Shown here: positions 42,509-51,947 of the stretch, piece after piece
Numbering within the stretch: position 1 is the stretch's first letter
Layout: the number at the start of each line of letters is the position of its first letter
Source: Leptotrichia hofstadii
Lineage (GTDB): Bacteria > Fusobacteriota > Fusobacteriia > Fusobacteriales > Leptotrichiaceae
DNA length: 64,000 nt
NCBI RefSeq assembly: GCF_007990525.1
Contig: NZ_AP019823.1
Location: 1,488,001-1,552,000 of the forward strand
Direction: 5' to 3'
Program-made: the position numbers and the translations under genes
Notes under the pieces: generated by a model
Databases searched by the model: none
The model's input: only the letters and a program-made list of their open reading frames with translations
Told to the model about the DNA's origin: nothing

Positions 42509-43042
42509 TTATAATTTTTCCAAAATTTTTATTAATTTCCACTTTTCCTTATCTGTCGCTTTAAACAAATAGGAAATATCGTAAATCGGCACAACCTTAA
42601 TTTCTCCATAAAAATCAAACACTTTTCCTACCAAATCTTTTATATCCTCTTTTTTTACATCTTCTAAAAGTGATTTAGTCGCTCTTTCTCCAACTGTTAC
42701 AATGTACTTTGGGTTAATTAAGGCAATTTGCGCTACAAGAAACTCATTACACTTTGTAATACTGTCTTTCTCGATTAAATTACCATGTGAACTGCATTTT
42801 GTGAGAGTTGTAAAATAACATTTCTTTAAATCCAGCTTTGAATACTCCAAAAATTTTTTAAAATATTTTCCATTTCTGTCAATCAAAAGTTTCTGCTTTA
42901 CATCCTCTTCCTCACTTATGCTATCCAGTACAAATAAAATTTCTGCCTTTTTATTCCCTTCGCCAACAATTGGATTAATTCTAGTTTTTTCTAATATACA
43001 TTTAGTACAAATATCGATTTCCAGCTTTAAGTCATTCCACAT
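42509..43042 (-). CDS. Uracil-DNA glycosylase superfamily protein, divergent
   Basis: The 177-residue protein resembles family 4 uracil-DNA glycosylases. It has the N-terminal Cys pair CTKC in IDICTKCILEKTRINPIVGEG, then the region around FTTLTKCSSHGNLIEKDSITKC, which supplies the further Cys expected for an iron-sulfur cluster. PKYIVTVGERATKSLL matches the core. However, the family's catalytic motif A (GEAPG-x-x-E) is replaced by LDSISEEED, and the late motif HPS-P-L-L by YDISYLF. Activity on uracil is thus doubtful. It lies directly between ychF and the WalJ-like gene. Confidence 0.72.
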   Translation of the reverse strand: MWNDLKLEIDICTKCILEKTRINPIVGEGNKKAEILFVLDSISEEEDVKQKLLIDRNGKYFKKFLEYSKLDLKKCYFTTLTKCSSHGNLIEKDSITKCNEFLVAQIALINPKYIVTVGERATKSLLEDVKKEDIKDLVGKVFDFYGEIKVVPIYDISYLFKATDKEKWKLIKILEKL

Positions 43043-43072
43043 AACTTTTTCCTTATTCTTTATTCTAATATT

Positions 43073-43846
43073 CTATATTTTATAAATTTCTGTTCCTTCT
43101 TCGTTAATAATTTCAATTTCTAAATGGCTTTTATTTTCACGCTCCAAAATTTGATACAGCGAATTATAAGCCAGCTCTGGCGTGTTATTATCCTTGCTTA
43201 TATGCATTAAATAAATTTTTTTCAATTTTTCGTTAAGCACCTGTCCAATCAGCTTTGATGCTTCTGCATTTGACAAATGTCCATTTCTTCCCTTCACACG
43301 GTTTTTCAGTTCCCAATGATAAGGCCCTGTCATTAGCATATTATAGTCATAGTTACTTTCCAGCACAATTACATCGCTATTTTTCAAATTTTCCTTAATA
43401 ATATTGTTTACACAGCCAACATCACTTGCATAGGACAATTTTTTCCCTTCGTATTCAAATGTATATCCCAAGCACTTTTCAGCATCGTGCATTACTTCAA
43501 AATTATTTATTACGCAATTATCAATTACAGTTTTTTCATCTCTTATAAAATTTAAATTTTTTTTCTCAATTTTTCCAATTCTGTCCTTAATTACATTATA
43601 AGTTGCTTCATGAAGATAAATTGGAATATCATATTTTCGTGAAACAACACCAAGTCCCTGAATATGGTCAGAATGTTCATGCGTCACAAATATCCCCATT
43701 ATATCCTCAATTCTTTTTTCAATATTATTCAATTTTTCTACAATTTTTTTACCACTAAATCCTGCATCTATAAGAAATTTCTTGTTTCCCATTTCAATAT
43801 AGCTGGAGTTTCCACTGCTTCCACTTCCCAAACTTGAAAATTTCAT
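43073..43846 (-). CDS. Metallo-beta-lactamase-fold hydrolase, WalJ/YycJ-like
   Basis: This is a cytosolic di-metal hydrolase of the MBL fold. It has the family-specific start MKFSSLGSGSSGNSSYIEMG, the metal motif THEHSDHIQGL (HxHxDH), SYASDVGC with the Asp ligand, and the late MHISKDNNTPE with His. YycJ relatives act as exonucleases in DNA repair or cell-wall coordination. At 257 residues it fits. It is preceded by a gap of 66 bases and followed by the glycosylase-like gene, all on the minus strand. Confidence 0.9.
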   Translation of the reverse strand: MKFSSLGSGSSGNSSYIEMGNKKFLIDAGFSGKKIVEKLNNIEKRIEDIMGIFVTHEHSDHIQGLGVVSRKYDIPIYLHEATYNVIKDRIGKIEKKNLNFIRDEKTVIDNCVINNFEVMHDAEKCLGYTFEYEGKKLSYASDVGCVNNIIKENLKNSDVIVLESNYDYNMLMTGPYHWELKNRVKGRNGHLSNAEASKLIGQVLNEKLKKIYLMHISKDNNTPELAYNSLYQILERENKSHLEIEIINEEGTEIYKI

Positions 43847-43912
43847 TTTTTTACTAATCTTCTTTCTAATTGAGTTTATTTATTTAACTCCCCCATTTTT
43901 CACTTTATAATT

Positions 43913-44350
43913 TTAAATATTTGGCGAAACAGTCCCTTTTGCCTCGTCATAGACCCATCCGCCTTTTTTATCCTTTTTTGTTACAATTCTATTGCTTCTT
44001 TCCCTAGAATTTTCTATGCTTTCAGGAATTTCATAAATTTTTTCACTTCCATAAAAAGTTTCAAAATCATATTTTCCATCTGCACTCTTTACATCCCTAA
44101 GATTATTTTCAAATCCTGTTAATTTAGGATTTGCTCCAGTTTTTTCGTTAAATTTCTTTACCGCATTCTGTAATTTTACAGTTTCTACCTGAATATCGGC
44201 AGTTATAAGTTTATCTATTTTTCTTGAAAATAAAATAACGACATTAAATATCGCAATGAACACTATCACAAGAAAAGTTATCCCACGAAGAGCAATTTTT
44301 CTAGTCATTCTATTTTTATTATTTCCATAATAATTACTATTAAAAGCCAT
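43913..44350 (-). CDS. Pseudopilin-like membrane protein
   Basis: The 145 residues contain one N-terminal hydrophobic segment (IALRGITFLVIVFIAIFNVVILF). The following alpha helix KLITADIQVETVKLQNAVKKFNEKTG leads to a C-terminal part ending KKGGWVYDEAKGTVSPNI. The long helix and the closing WVYD-x-x-x-G-x-h-x-P phrase are like type II secretion major pseudopilins (GspG). However, the prepilin cleavage G-F-T-L motif is not visible, and the segment before the helix is MTRKIALRG. No other secretion genes lie here, so the assignment is tentative. It sits between walJ-like and yqeH. Confidence 0.55.
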   Translation of the reverse strand: MAFNSNYYGNNKNRMTRKIALRGITFLVIVFIAIFNVVILFSRKIDKLITADIQVETVKLQNAVKKFNEKTGANPKLTGFENNLRDVKSADGKYDFETFYGSEKIYEIPESIENSRERSNRIVTKKDKKGGWVYDEAKGTVSPNI

Positions 44351-44513
44351 TTTCCCGCATGAAATTTACAAAATTTTAAATTTGACAATTATAATGTAAA
44401 AAATCACGCCCTCCTTCCTTCAGATTTTTTTACTTCAATTTTCCTATTTTTTCAGTCTGTTTTTTCAAAAATCAAACCTTCACTATATTCAAGTTTCTAA
44501 TAATTTCTTAAAT

Positions 44514-45635
44514 TTATTTTTTATTTCTAAAAATTGACGGCCTAACAATCACTTTTACATTTTCTGGAACTTCCAGCTGTACCTTTAGCGGACCTCTTTT
44601 AACATTTATCCAGCCTAGCCCTGCTATTACCAGTTCCTCATTTTCCTCAATTTCTACTTCATGAGTTACAAATTCATTTTGAAAATACTTTTCTTTTTCA
44701 GCTCCTTGTAAAATTTCAAAGTAATTTCCATTTAGCAAGGCTTCCACTCTTTCCTCACGAGCTACATGGAACTTCACACTTTTTGAAGCATAAGCAGAAA
44801 AAATAGGCTTGCTTCCACTTTCTAAAAGTTCATTTCCAAGTATTTTAAATCTGCAGAAAACATCAAACATAAATACTTGATTTTCTTCAAGTTTAAAAGT
44901 TTTTCGTGAAATTTCTCCAGCTGGCACCAGCTTTAATCCATTTTCTACACTGATTAAATCAGAAATTCTTCCATCTGGAATAAGTCCAGGCGTGTCAATT
45001 ATCGTAATTTCACTATTTGGAATTTTATTGTTAATTGATTTTAAAGTAGTTCCAGAATATTTAGAAGTTGTTATTTTATTGTTCCCAAGAAGTAAGTTTA
45101 TAACTGATGATTTTCCAACATTTGAAACTCCAAGTACAGTTGCCTTTACTTTTTTGTTATGAAAAATATTTTTAATTTTTCTGATTATTCCATTTACTCC
45201 GTATTTATTTTTCGCACTGATAAAAGCAATATCATCAGGTACAATATCTTCTTCGGCAAGCCTGTCCTTTACCCAGTTTGAAATTTCAGTTGGATGTATA
45301 AAGTCAGGCAGTAAATCTATTTTGTTAATTAAAATTATAGATCTGTAATCTCGCAAGTAATCTAAAATTTCTTCAGTAAATGAGCCTTCAAAGTCAATAA
45401 TATCAAAAATCGGAAGTATTATATCAGATTTTTTCACACTTTCATTTACTTCCTTCAGATAATCTTCCCTGCTAAAATTATTTACAAGATTTTCCCCATA
45501 ATTTTTAATTTTAAAACATCTCTGACAAAGTAAATTATCCTCTGTTATAAACTTCTCTTCAGGAACATATCCTTCCTTATTTTTATCTTCAAACTGCAGT
45601 TCAATTCCGCAACCGCTACATTTTTTTATAATCAA
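44514..45635 (-). CDS. yqeH: Ribosome biogenesis GTPase YqeH
   Basis: This GTPase helps assemble the 30S subunit. The N-terminal zinc finger is CSGCGIELQFEDKNKEGY and CQRC. The circularly permuted G-domain has the motif order G4 (NKIDLLP), G5 (ISAKNKYG), then the P-loop GVSNVGKSSVINLLLG, then DTPGL, which is the YqeH/YlqF permutation. The C-terminal part has the beta-rich ending typical of YqeH. The length of 373 residues is normal. The ATG follows ATAGGAGGAAATTTTG. Confidence 0.95.
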   Translation of the reverse strand: MIIKKCSGCGIELQFEDKNKEGYVPEEKFITEDNLLCQRCFKIKNYGENLVNNFSREDYLKEVNESVKKSDIILPIFDIIDFEGSFTEEILDYLRDYRSIILINKIDLLPDFIHPTEISNWVKDRLAEEDIVPDDIAFISAKNKYGVNGIIRKIKNIFHNKKVKATVLGVSNVGKSSVINLLLGNNKITTSKYSGTTLKSINNKIPNSEITIIDTPGLIPDGRISDLISVENGLKLVPAGEISRKTFKLEENQVFMFDVFCRFKILGNELLESGSKPIFSAYASKSVKFHVAREERVEALLNGNYFEILQGAEKEKYFQNEFVTHEVEIEENEELVIAGLGWINVKRGPLKVQLEVPENVKVIVRPSIFRNKK

Positions 45636-45691
45636 AATTTCCTCCTATTTTCTCATTCCTTTTACATTAAAATTCAATCCAATCAAATCCA

Positions 45692-46819
45692 TTATTCCTT
45701 AGCCAACGGATGAGTATTCATATAAATATCCCGCAAGAAAGCCTTGCTCACATGTGTATAAACTTGCGTTGTCGCAATACTGCTATGCCCAAGCAATTCC
45801 TGTAAATATCGGATATCCACTCCGTTATTTAAAAGTTCTGTTGCAAATGAATGCCTAAACACATGTGGTGTTATTTCCTTTTGTATCCCAGCTTCATGTG
45901 CGTGTGCCGAAATAAGCCTTCTTAGCGAACGTGTTGTCAATTTTTTTCCTTTACTGTTTACAATCAATACTTCCCTAGTGTAATTTTCATATTGCTTTTT
46001 CTTTTCCTCAATATACTTTATCAGCCATTTCTTAGCATTTTCACTAAAAAAAGTTATCCGTTCCTTATCCCCTTTTCCAATAACCCTAATTTCCCGCTCT
46101 TCAATATCAATCATAAATTCACTCAAATTAATAAGTTCCATCGAACGAAGCCCGCTAGAATAAAGAAGTTCAATAATTAATCTATCCCGAATCCCAGTAA
46201 TTTTTTCGGTATTTATAACATTTCTCAATCTATTTAAGTCATCCCTATTCAACACATTTGGCAATTCCTTCTCAAATTTCGGAACATTAATATAAGCCGC
46301 CTTGTTTGTTTCAATCACTTTTATTTCCTGAAGATATTTAAAAAATGTCCTAAGTGCTGAAATCTTTCTATTTATAGTTCTTTTAGACACTGGCTTGACA
46401 CTTATTTTTGTATTTAATTCTTCCATATCTTCAATATTTTTTATCTTATCAATCTCTGATTCTGTATCATCAATTTCCGTATTTGCAGTATTTTTCTGAG
46501 AATCCTTTTTTTCCTTCGCTTCCTCTTTAGCCAGCTTCTGAGGAGAATTTAAATACGCAATAAAAGATCTGAATGTCATCATTTCAATTTCCTCAAAATT
46601 ATGAATTTCCTCATATTCATCCAGATATTCCATAAACTGCAGTAAATCCCTCCGATAACTTCTAATCGTATTAAAACTTTTCCCAAGAATAACCTCTTCA
46701 TAATACAAAAATTTGTCAACATACATCACAAGATTTTCATTTTTTACATTTTCTTTTTCTGTATTCCCAATATCTTTTTCAATTTTGATTTTTTTCTCAA
46801 TATCTGTATTATTATTCAT
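45692..46819 (-). CDS. Tyrosine recombinase, XerC/XerD-like, with an acidic insertion
   Basis: The 375-residue recombinase probably resolves chromosome dimers. The catalytic domain has all residues: Arg in SSGLRSMELI, Lys in GKGDKERI, H-x-x-R in TPHVFRHSFATELL, His in LGHSSIATTQ and the nucleophile Tyr in VYTHV. The N-terminal SAM-like domain is YYEEVILGKSFNTIRSYRRDL. Between it and the second helix pair, about residues 93-140, there is an insertion rich in Glu, Asp and Lys (KEEAKEKKDSQ, IDDTESEIDKI), not usual in XerC/D. The ATG follows GGAGAAATCTTG. It lies upstream of yqeH. Confidence 0.9.
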   Translation of the reverse strand: MNNNTDIEKKIKIEKDIGNTEKENVKNENLVMYVDKFLYYEEVILGKSFNTIRSYRRDLLQFMEYLDEYEEIHNFEEIEMMTFRSFIAYLNSPQKLAKEEAKEKKDSQKNTANTEIDDTESEIDKIKNIEDMEELNTKISVKPVSKRTINRKISALRTFFKYLQEIKVIETNKAAYINVPKFEKELPNVLNRDDLNRLRNVINTEKITGIRDRLIIELLYSSGLRSMELINLSEFMIDIEEREIRVIGKGDKERITFFSENAKKWLIKYIEEKKKQYENYTREVLIVNSKGKKLTTRSLRRLISAHAHEAGIQKEITPHVFRHSFATELLNNGVDIRYLQELLGHSSIATTQVYTHVSKAFLRDIYMNTHPLAKE

Positions 46820-46891
46820 CAAGATTTCTCCATTTTTCTCTATATCAATAACCTAAAAAAAATTATAAAATTTATTTTTTATAAATTTAAT

Positions 46892-47380
46892 TTATTCTTC
46901 TAAAAAAACTACATTAAAAGTATAGCATTGAAGATTATCATAATAAAATGATTCCTTATATTCTTTTAAAAGAAATTTTTCCATAACCTTCCATTGTATT
47001 CCGACTTTATTAAATATTTCAACTACTTCAGGAATTAGTACTTCTCTAAAAAATTCTAATGTTTCAAATTTTTTCAACTGTTTCTTAGCTTCTTCATAAT
47101 TTTCACATTCATCGCCAGCCGCTGAATAAATTCCAATCCAATTATCTCTATCAGCCTCATAAAACAAACTCAATCCAATTTCATCTTCACAATAACTTAA
47201 ATCAATCTGTAAATTTTTATACATCGGAAATAATGTCAGACATAATTTTGAATTAATATAATCTGATTTTAATTCAAATACGCTTCCATTATGATTTTTA
47301 TCTATAAATTCCAATTTTTTACTTTTATTCAATAACTTAACATATTTTTCATATAATTCATCTCTTTTTTCTTTTTCCAT
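46892..47380 (-). CDS. Hypothetical acidic protein (162 residues)
   Basis: Not recognised. The product is soluble, acidic and has no signal or membrane segment. It starts MEKEKRDELYEKYVKLLNKSK and has LKSDYINSKLCLTLFPMYKNLQIDLSYCEDE, SLFYEADRDNWIGIYSAAGDECENYEEAKK and a helix at the end. The Cys residues (four in all) are scattered. Its lone position between the recombinase and topA gives no context; short soluble genes of this type are often immunity or contact-dependent proteins, which is a guess only. The ATG follows AATTGAGGAATAATACATA. Confidence 0.7.
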   Translation of the reverse strand: MEKEKRDELYEKYVKLLNKSKKLEFIDKNHNGSVFELKSDYINSKLCLTLFPMYKNLQIDLSYCEDEIGLSLFYEADRDNWIGIYSAAGDECENYEEAKKQLKKFETLEFFREVLIPEVVEIFNKVGIQWKVMEKFLLKEYKESFYYDNLQCYTFNVVFLEE

Positions 47381-47427
47381 TATGTATTATTCCTCAATTT
47401 TTAAATTTCTAAGTAATTACAATTTTT

Positions 47428-49767
47428 TTATTTGGTTTTATTTTTCTTTTTGGTCGTCGCAGATTTTGCTTTAGTCGCTTTTTTTGTAGTTTTCTTGGCT
47501 TTTTCCGATTTTTCAGTCACTCTTGTAACTTTCCCAGTTTTTATATTTTTTATAGTCTTACATTCTGGGTAGCCTGTACAAGCCAAAAATTTTCCAAATC
47601 TTCCAGTTTTTATTTCATACGGTTTTCCGCAAAATTCACATGTTCCTGCTTCTTCTATTATTTTTCTGTCAATTTCCTGCAACCGTTTCATTTCCTCGCT
47701 TATTTGCAATACTCCATCCAGCTCTATTACAGCTCCTTTTTTATATTTTTGCTTCAATTCAGCTGGCAACGACATTCTTTTTTCATCTTTTTCATAATTT
47801 TCACTTTCAAGATATTCCCCAAATCGTCCAACTTTAAGCACATATCTGTTTCCAGCTTCATCAAAATAATCGGTCAAAATTCCTTTTTTATTGTTTTGAA
47901 GTTTCTCTACTTCCTCTTTTACAAAGATTTCTCCCTTTTTAAGAACTTCTGGCGATATTGCAATTCCTTTTAACGAAATTTTTTCCTTCTCGTTTGTTTC
48001 GCTGATTAAATATTTCCCATAAAGCCCTGTTTTTAAAACCATCGGATTACCCTCTGAATCCAGCACATCCGACACAATTCTGCGATTCTTTATTTTATCA
48101 ATTTCCTTCTCAAACTTATCAATATCCTTTTCAAGCGAATCATAAAAAGTTCTCAAAAGCTGTACCCATTCAACTGTCCCTTCTTCAACCTTATCCAGTT
48201 CCTTTTCCATATTCGCCGTAAATTTTACATTCATAATGTCCTTAAAGTTCTTAACAAGTTCATCCTTTACCTCGTATCCCAAATATGTTGGATAAAAACG
48301 CTTTTCAATAAGTTCAACATATTCCCTAGATTTAAGCGTTTCAACAATTGAAGCATAAGTCGATGGACGGCCAATTCCCTCTGATTCCAGTTTTTTTACA
48401 AGCGTCGCTTCAGAAAATCTTGTTGGAGGCTTTGTTATTCCTTCTTCCACATTCAATTTGTCTATTGGATGAACATTGCCTTCCTTTAATTCTGGAAAAT
48501 CACCAGTCTTAATTTCATCCTCGTCTTTAAAAATCTTGTAATATCCATCAAAAATTACTTTATTAATAGTCCCACGAAAATTGTAATCCCCATTTACAGC
48601 GTTAATTTGCATCTGCTCGTACTGCATAGCTGCAAACTGTGAAACTAGAAATCTATCCCAAATCAATTTATACAATCTGTACTGATCATTATTCAAATAA
48701 GCTTTTATATTGTCTGGAACTAAGTTAATATCAGATGGACGGATTCCTTCGTGGGCATCCTGAACATTTGATTTTGAATTTTTTACAATATATTTTCCAA
48801 CGTATTTTTCACCATAATTTTTTGTAATATAATCTTTTGCCATATTTAGGGCATCAACAGAAATTCTTGTGGAATCTGTTCTCATATATGTTATTAGTCC
48901 TTTATTTTCCCCATTAATTGCAAGTCCTTCATAAAGCTGCTGTGCAATATTCATTGTTTTGCTTGCACCGTAACCAAGATATGATGAAGCAAGCTGCTGC
49001 AGTGTACTTGTCTTAAATACAAGTGGTGGTCTTTGCGATTTTTTCTTAACTTCTATTTTTTCAAGCGTCAATGCTTCATTTTTCAGATCTTTTTTCAATT
49101 TTTTTATAACTTTTTCATCAAAGATTTTATCCACTTTTTCATCTGCAATTTTTACTAAATTAAGATTAATATCTTTTTCAATTAATGCACTTACTTCCCA
49201 ATATTTTTGGGGTACAAACGCATTTATCTCATCTTCCAGGTCACAAATCAGCTTTAATGCAACTGACTGTACACGACCAGCACTGGCGTTACGATTAATT
49301 ATTTTCCATAAAAGCGGACTTATCTTATATCCCACAATTCTATCCAATAGTCTTCTTGCCTGCTGTGCATTTACAAGGTTATCATTAATATCTCTTGGGT
49401 TTTTAATCGCATTATTTACAGCCGTCTTTGTTATCTCGTTAAATTCTATCCTTTTTACCTTGTCAGGCTGCTTAATATAATTAGAAATGTGCCAAGCAAT
49501 CGCTTCCCCTTCCCTATCCTGATCTGATGCCAGGTAAACAGCGTTTGCACTTTTCGCTTTTTCCTTTAATTTCTTTAAAACCTCACCTTTTCCTTTTATA
49601 ACCTTATATTGAGGCTCAAAATTATTTTCCACATCTATCCCAAACTTTGTTTTAGGTAAATCAATCACATGTCCGTAAGATGCAACAACTTCGTAGTTTC
49701 TACCAAGTATTTTTTCAATAGTTTTTGCCTTCGACGGTGACTCAACAATAACTAACTTTCTAGCCAA
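47428..49767 (-). CDS. topA: DNA topoisomerase I
   Basis: This type IA enzyme removes negative supercoils. The Toprim domain starts KLVIVESPSKAKTIEKILG and has VYLASDQDREGEAIAWH with the catalytic acidic residues. The active-site Tyr lies in ITYMRTDSTRIS. SEGIGRPSTYASIV follows, and a C4 zinc finger, CEFCGKPYEIKTGRFGKFLAC, then YPEC, is near the C-terminus. The last 30 residues are Lys/Thr/Ala-rich. At 779 residues it is normal. It begins at TTG after AAGGAGAAAATAGAG. Confidence 0.97.
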   Translation of the reverse strand: MARKLVIVESPSKAKTIEKILGRNYEVVASYGHVIDLPKTKFGIDVENNFEPQYKVIKGKGEVLKKLKEKAKSANAVYLASDQDREGEAIAWHISNYIKQPDKVKRIEFNEITKTAVNNAIKNPRDINDNLVNAQQARRLLDRIVGYKISPLLWKIINRNASAGRVQSVALKLICDLEDEINAFVPQKYWEVSALIEKDINLNLVKIADEKVDKIFDEKVIKKLKKDLKNEALTLEKIEVKKKSQRPPLVFKTSTLQQLASSYLGYGASKTMNIAQQLYEGLAINGENKGLITYMRTDSTRISVDALNMAKDYITKNYGEKYVGKYIVKNSKSNVQDAHEGIRPSDINLVPDNIKAYLNNDQYRLYKLIWDRFLVSQFAAMQYEQMQINAVNGDYNFRGTINKVIFDGYYKIFKDEDEIKTGDFPELKEGNVHPIDKLNVEEGITKPPTRFSEATLVKKLESEGIGRPSTYASIVETLKSREYVELIEKRFYPTYLGYEVKDELVKNFKDIMNVKFTANMEKELDKVEEGTVEWVQLLRTFYDSLEKDIDKFEKEIDKIKNRRIVSDVLDSEGNPMVLKTGLYGKYLISETNEKEKISLKGIAISPEVLKKGEIFVKEEVEKLQNNKKGILTDYFDEAGNRYVLKVGRFGEYLESENYEKDEKRMSLPAELKQKYKKGAVIELDGVLQISEEMKRLQEIDRKIIEEAGTCEFCGKPYEIKTGRFGKFLACTGYPECKTIKNIKTGKVTRVTEKSEKAKKTTKKATKAKSATTKKKNKTK

Positions 49768-49944
49768 CTCTATTTTCTCCTTATTTCTTTATCTACTTAT
49801 CTATGTTTATTTTTAAATTATTTTGATTAATAATTACTTTTCTTACTTTATTCATATTATTTTTTTAATATCCATTGTATTACTAAATAAAAAATACTTA
49901 GACAATCGCGGAATGCAAGGTATAGTACTAATTCCTTACTTTAA

Positions 49945-51036
49945 TTATACTATCCTTATATACTTCGCCCCATTTGTTTCTGTAATTAATCCTCTGATTT
50001 TTAGACTCATAATTATTGAAAACAATTTATTTTTTTCGATTTTTTCTTTTACATTTTGCAGAATTTGCTCAAAACTTACTTCTTCCATTATTGTTTCAAA
50101 TACAATTTGCTCTTCTGATGTAAGTTTTTGTAATTTACTTTTTTCTTTTTTTATATCCCACAAAAATTCTTCAGCAATGTCATTCCCACAAGTTACTAAT
50201 TTTGCTTTGTTGTTTTTTATTAAATCATTACAGCCTTCAAAAGATGGATAATTTATGAATCCAGGTACAGCAAAAACTTCACGGTTCATGCTAAAAGCCA
50301 GTTCTGCTGTAATTAATGCACCACCTTTTTTAAAACTTTCGGCTACCAGAACTCCATCTGACATTCCTGCTATAATTCGATTTCTTCTAGGAAAAGTCCA
50401 TCTTGTGGGTTGTGTCCCAAGCGGATATTCGCTTATAAGAGTTCCAGTTTCTCCTATTCTTTCCCATAAATCCCAATTTTCGTATGGATAAACTACATCC
50501 AGCCCTGTTCCAACTACTGACACAACTTCTATTTCCTTATCCAGTGCTGTTTTTAATGCAATTGTATCTATTCCATCAGCAAGTCCACTAATTATAGTTA
50601 CATTATAGTTCACAAGTTCATTTACAATTTTTTCACAGGCTGTTTTTCCAAATTTAGTAGCTCTTCTTGTACCCACTACACCAATATTTCGCTTACTATC
50701 TACTGAAATTTTGTCTTTATCCATTTTTATTTTATCGTAATCTTTTAATTTTTTTCCCTTTAAATATAAAAAAACTGGAAAATCTTTTATTTCCTTTAGT
50801 TTTTTTGGATATTCCTTATCATTTGCACTTATTATTCTTACTCTGTTTCGTTCGTAGAGTTCCAGCCTTGCCTTCAAATCAATTTTCATTGCTTCTTCCA
50901 ATTGATTTTTCAGTTCATCGTTAAACAATTTAAAATTTTCTTCATAAAATAACTCTTCAAAATCTTGAAAAATTAACATAAGTTTTTTTATATGAGCATT
51001 TTTCATCCCATATTCCTTTAATCTAAGCCATTCCAC
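49945..51036 (-). CDS. dprA: DNA-processing protein DprA
   Basis: DprA loads RecA on incoming single strands during natural transformation. The Rossmann core has VVGTRRATKFGK, ISGLADGIDTIALKTAL, VVGTGLDVVYPYEN, GTLISEYPLGTQPTRWTFPRRNRIIAGMSDGVLVAESFKKGGALITA and FAVPGFINYPSFEGCNDLIK. The C-terminal winged helix (about residues 300-360) is present. At 363 residues the length is as expected. It starts at GTG after AGGGGGGATTATT. It is next to topA, as in many bacteria. Confidence 0.95.
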   Translation of the reverse strand: MEWLRLKEYGMKNAHIKKLMLIFQDFEELFYEENFKLFNDELKNQLEEAMKIDLKARLELYERNRVRIISANDKEYPKKLKEIKDFPVFLYLKGKKLKDYDKIKMDKDKISVDSKRNIGVVGTRRATKFGKTACEKIVNELVNYNVTIISGLADGIDTIALKTALDKEIEVVSVVGTGLDVVYPYENWDLWERIGETGTLISEYPLGTQPTRWTFPRRNRIIAGMSDGVLVAESFKKGGALITAELAFSMNREVFAVPGFINYPSFEGCNDLIKNNKAKLVTCGNDIAEEFLWDIKKEKSKLQKLTSEEQIVFETIMEEVSFEQILQNVKEKIEKNKLFSIIMSLKIRGLITETNGAKYIRIV

Positions 51037-51054
51037 AATAATCCCCCCTAATTT

Positions 51055-51747
51055 TTATCTTGAACCGGCTAATATTTCATTTAATACTGCGATTTCTTTT
51101 TTTACTTCATCATCAGAATGTTTTGAATTATAGTCTTTCAAATATCCTAACGCTTTTGAAAAATCCCCTTTTGATTTATAGGCAATGCCTATTCCTAATT
51201 TTGCTTCCGCCTGATTTTCATCCTGCGATAATATTCTAGTATAGTAATCAATTGACTTGTCATTATCTCCCATTAATCGCGAACCAATCGCAATTACATA
51301 CATTACAGGAATATCAGGTGCTTCATCCTTTAATGCCAAATTTACTGCTTTTTCGTAAAGTCCGTCACGAAAGTAAAGCTGTGCCATTCTGAATGTAGCT
51401 GATGAACTTTTTTTAGCAAGTGTAGCATTTTCATAATTTGCATAGGAATTGTATTTTGCCTCAGTTGATATGTCTTCAGTCTGTGTTGCTGGCATAGTTC
51501 CTGTGTCAACTGTCTTTTTTTCCTCTTTGGGCTTGCTTTTTTCAGTTCCTTGCTCAAGCGCCTTTTTTGTATTGTCATCAGCTTCAGTTGTCGGCGGCAC
51601 TACTGCCGGCGTTCTTTCTTCTTCAACAGTTGTCGCATCGCCTCCACTATTAGTGACTGTGTTTTCTGCAATATAATAGTTTGCTTTTACTACAGTTGTG
51701 AAGAAAAGCAGCAGCATTCCCATTGTTATTCGTCTTAATTTCTCCAT
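51055..51747 (-). CDS. Exported tetratricopeptide-repeat protein
   Basis: The protein has 230 residues with an N-terminal signal (RRITMGMLLLFFTTVVKAN). A low-complexity Thr/Glu/Lys/Pro linker (about residues 30-90) follows, and then TPR helices: ATFRMAQLYFRDGLYEKAVNLAL, DKSIDYYTRILSQDENQAEAKLGIGIAYKSKGDFSKALGYLKDY. It should act as a scaffold in the periplasm, perhaps near the cell wall. It is upstream of dprA by 18 bases, so the two may be co-transcribed. The start follows CAGGAGGGAAAA. No partner is implied by the sequence. Confidence 0.85.
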   Translation of the reverse strand: MEKLRRITMGMLLLFFTTVVKANYYIAENTVTNSGGDATTVEEERTPAVVPPTTEADDNTKKALEQGTEKSKPKEEKKTVDTGTMPATQTEDISTEAKYNSYANYENATLAKKSSSATFRMAQLYFRDGLYEKAVNLALKDEAPDIPVMYVIAIGSRLMGDNDKSIDYYTRILSQDENQAEAKLGIGIAYKSKGDFSKALGYLKDYNSKHSDDEVKKEIAVLNEILAGSR

Positions 51748-51947
51748 TTTTCCCTCCTGACTGTATAATTTTAATATTATATAACATCTAAAATCAAATA
51801 AATTTATTTATTCAAAAATTTTAATTTCAGAATTTCAAAGTATTTTCACTTAAATTATACACAAAAGACATACCTCTTATATTTGGCTTTTCTTTGAATA
51901 TAATTTTAATATTTTGTCAAGCTGAATTTGAGGAATCGAAGATTAAA

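Noticed and set aside
49823-50251. Plus-strand 142-codon frame at the dprA end
   Set aside because: Most of it is antisense to conserved dprA sequence; it has no ribosome site.
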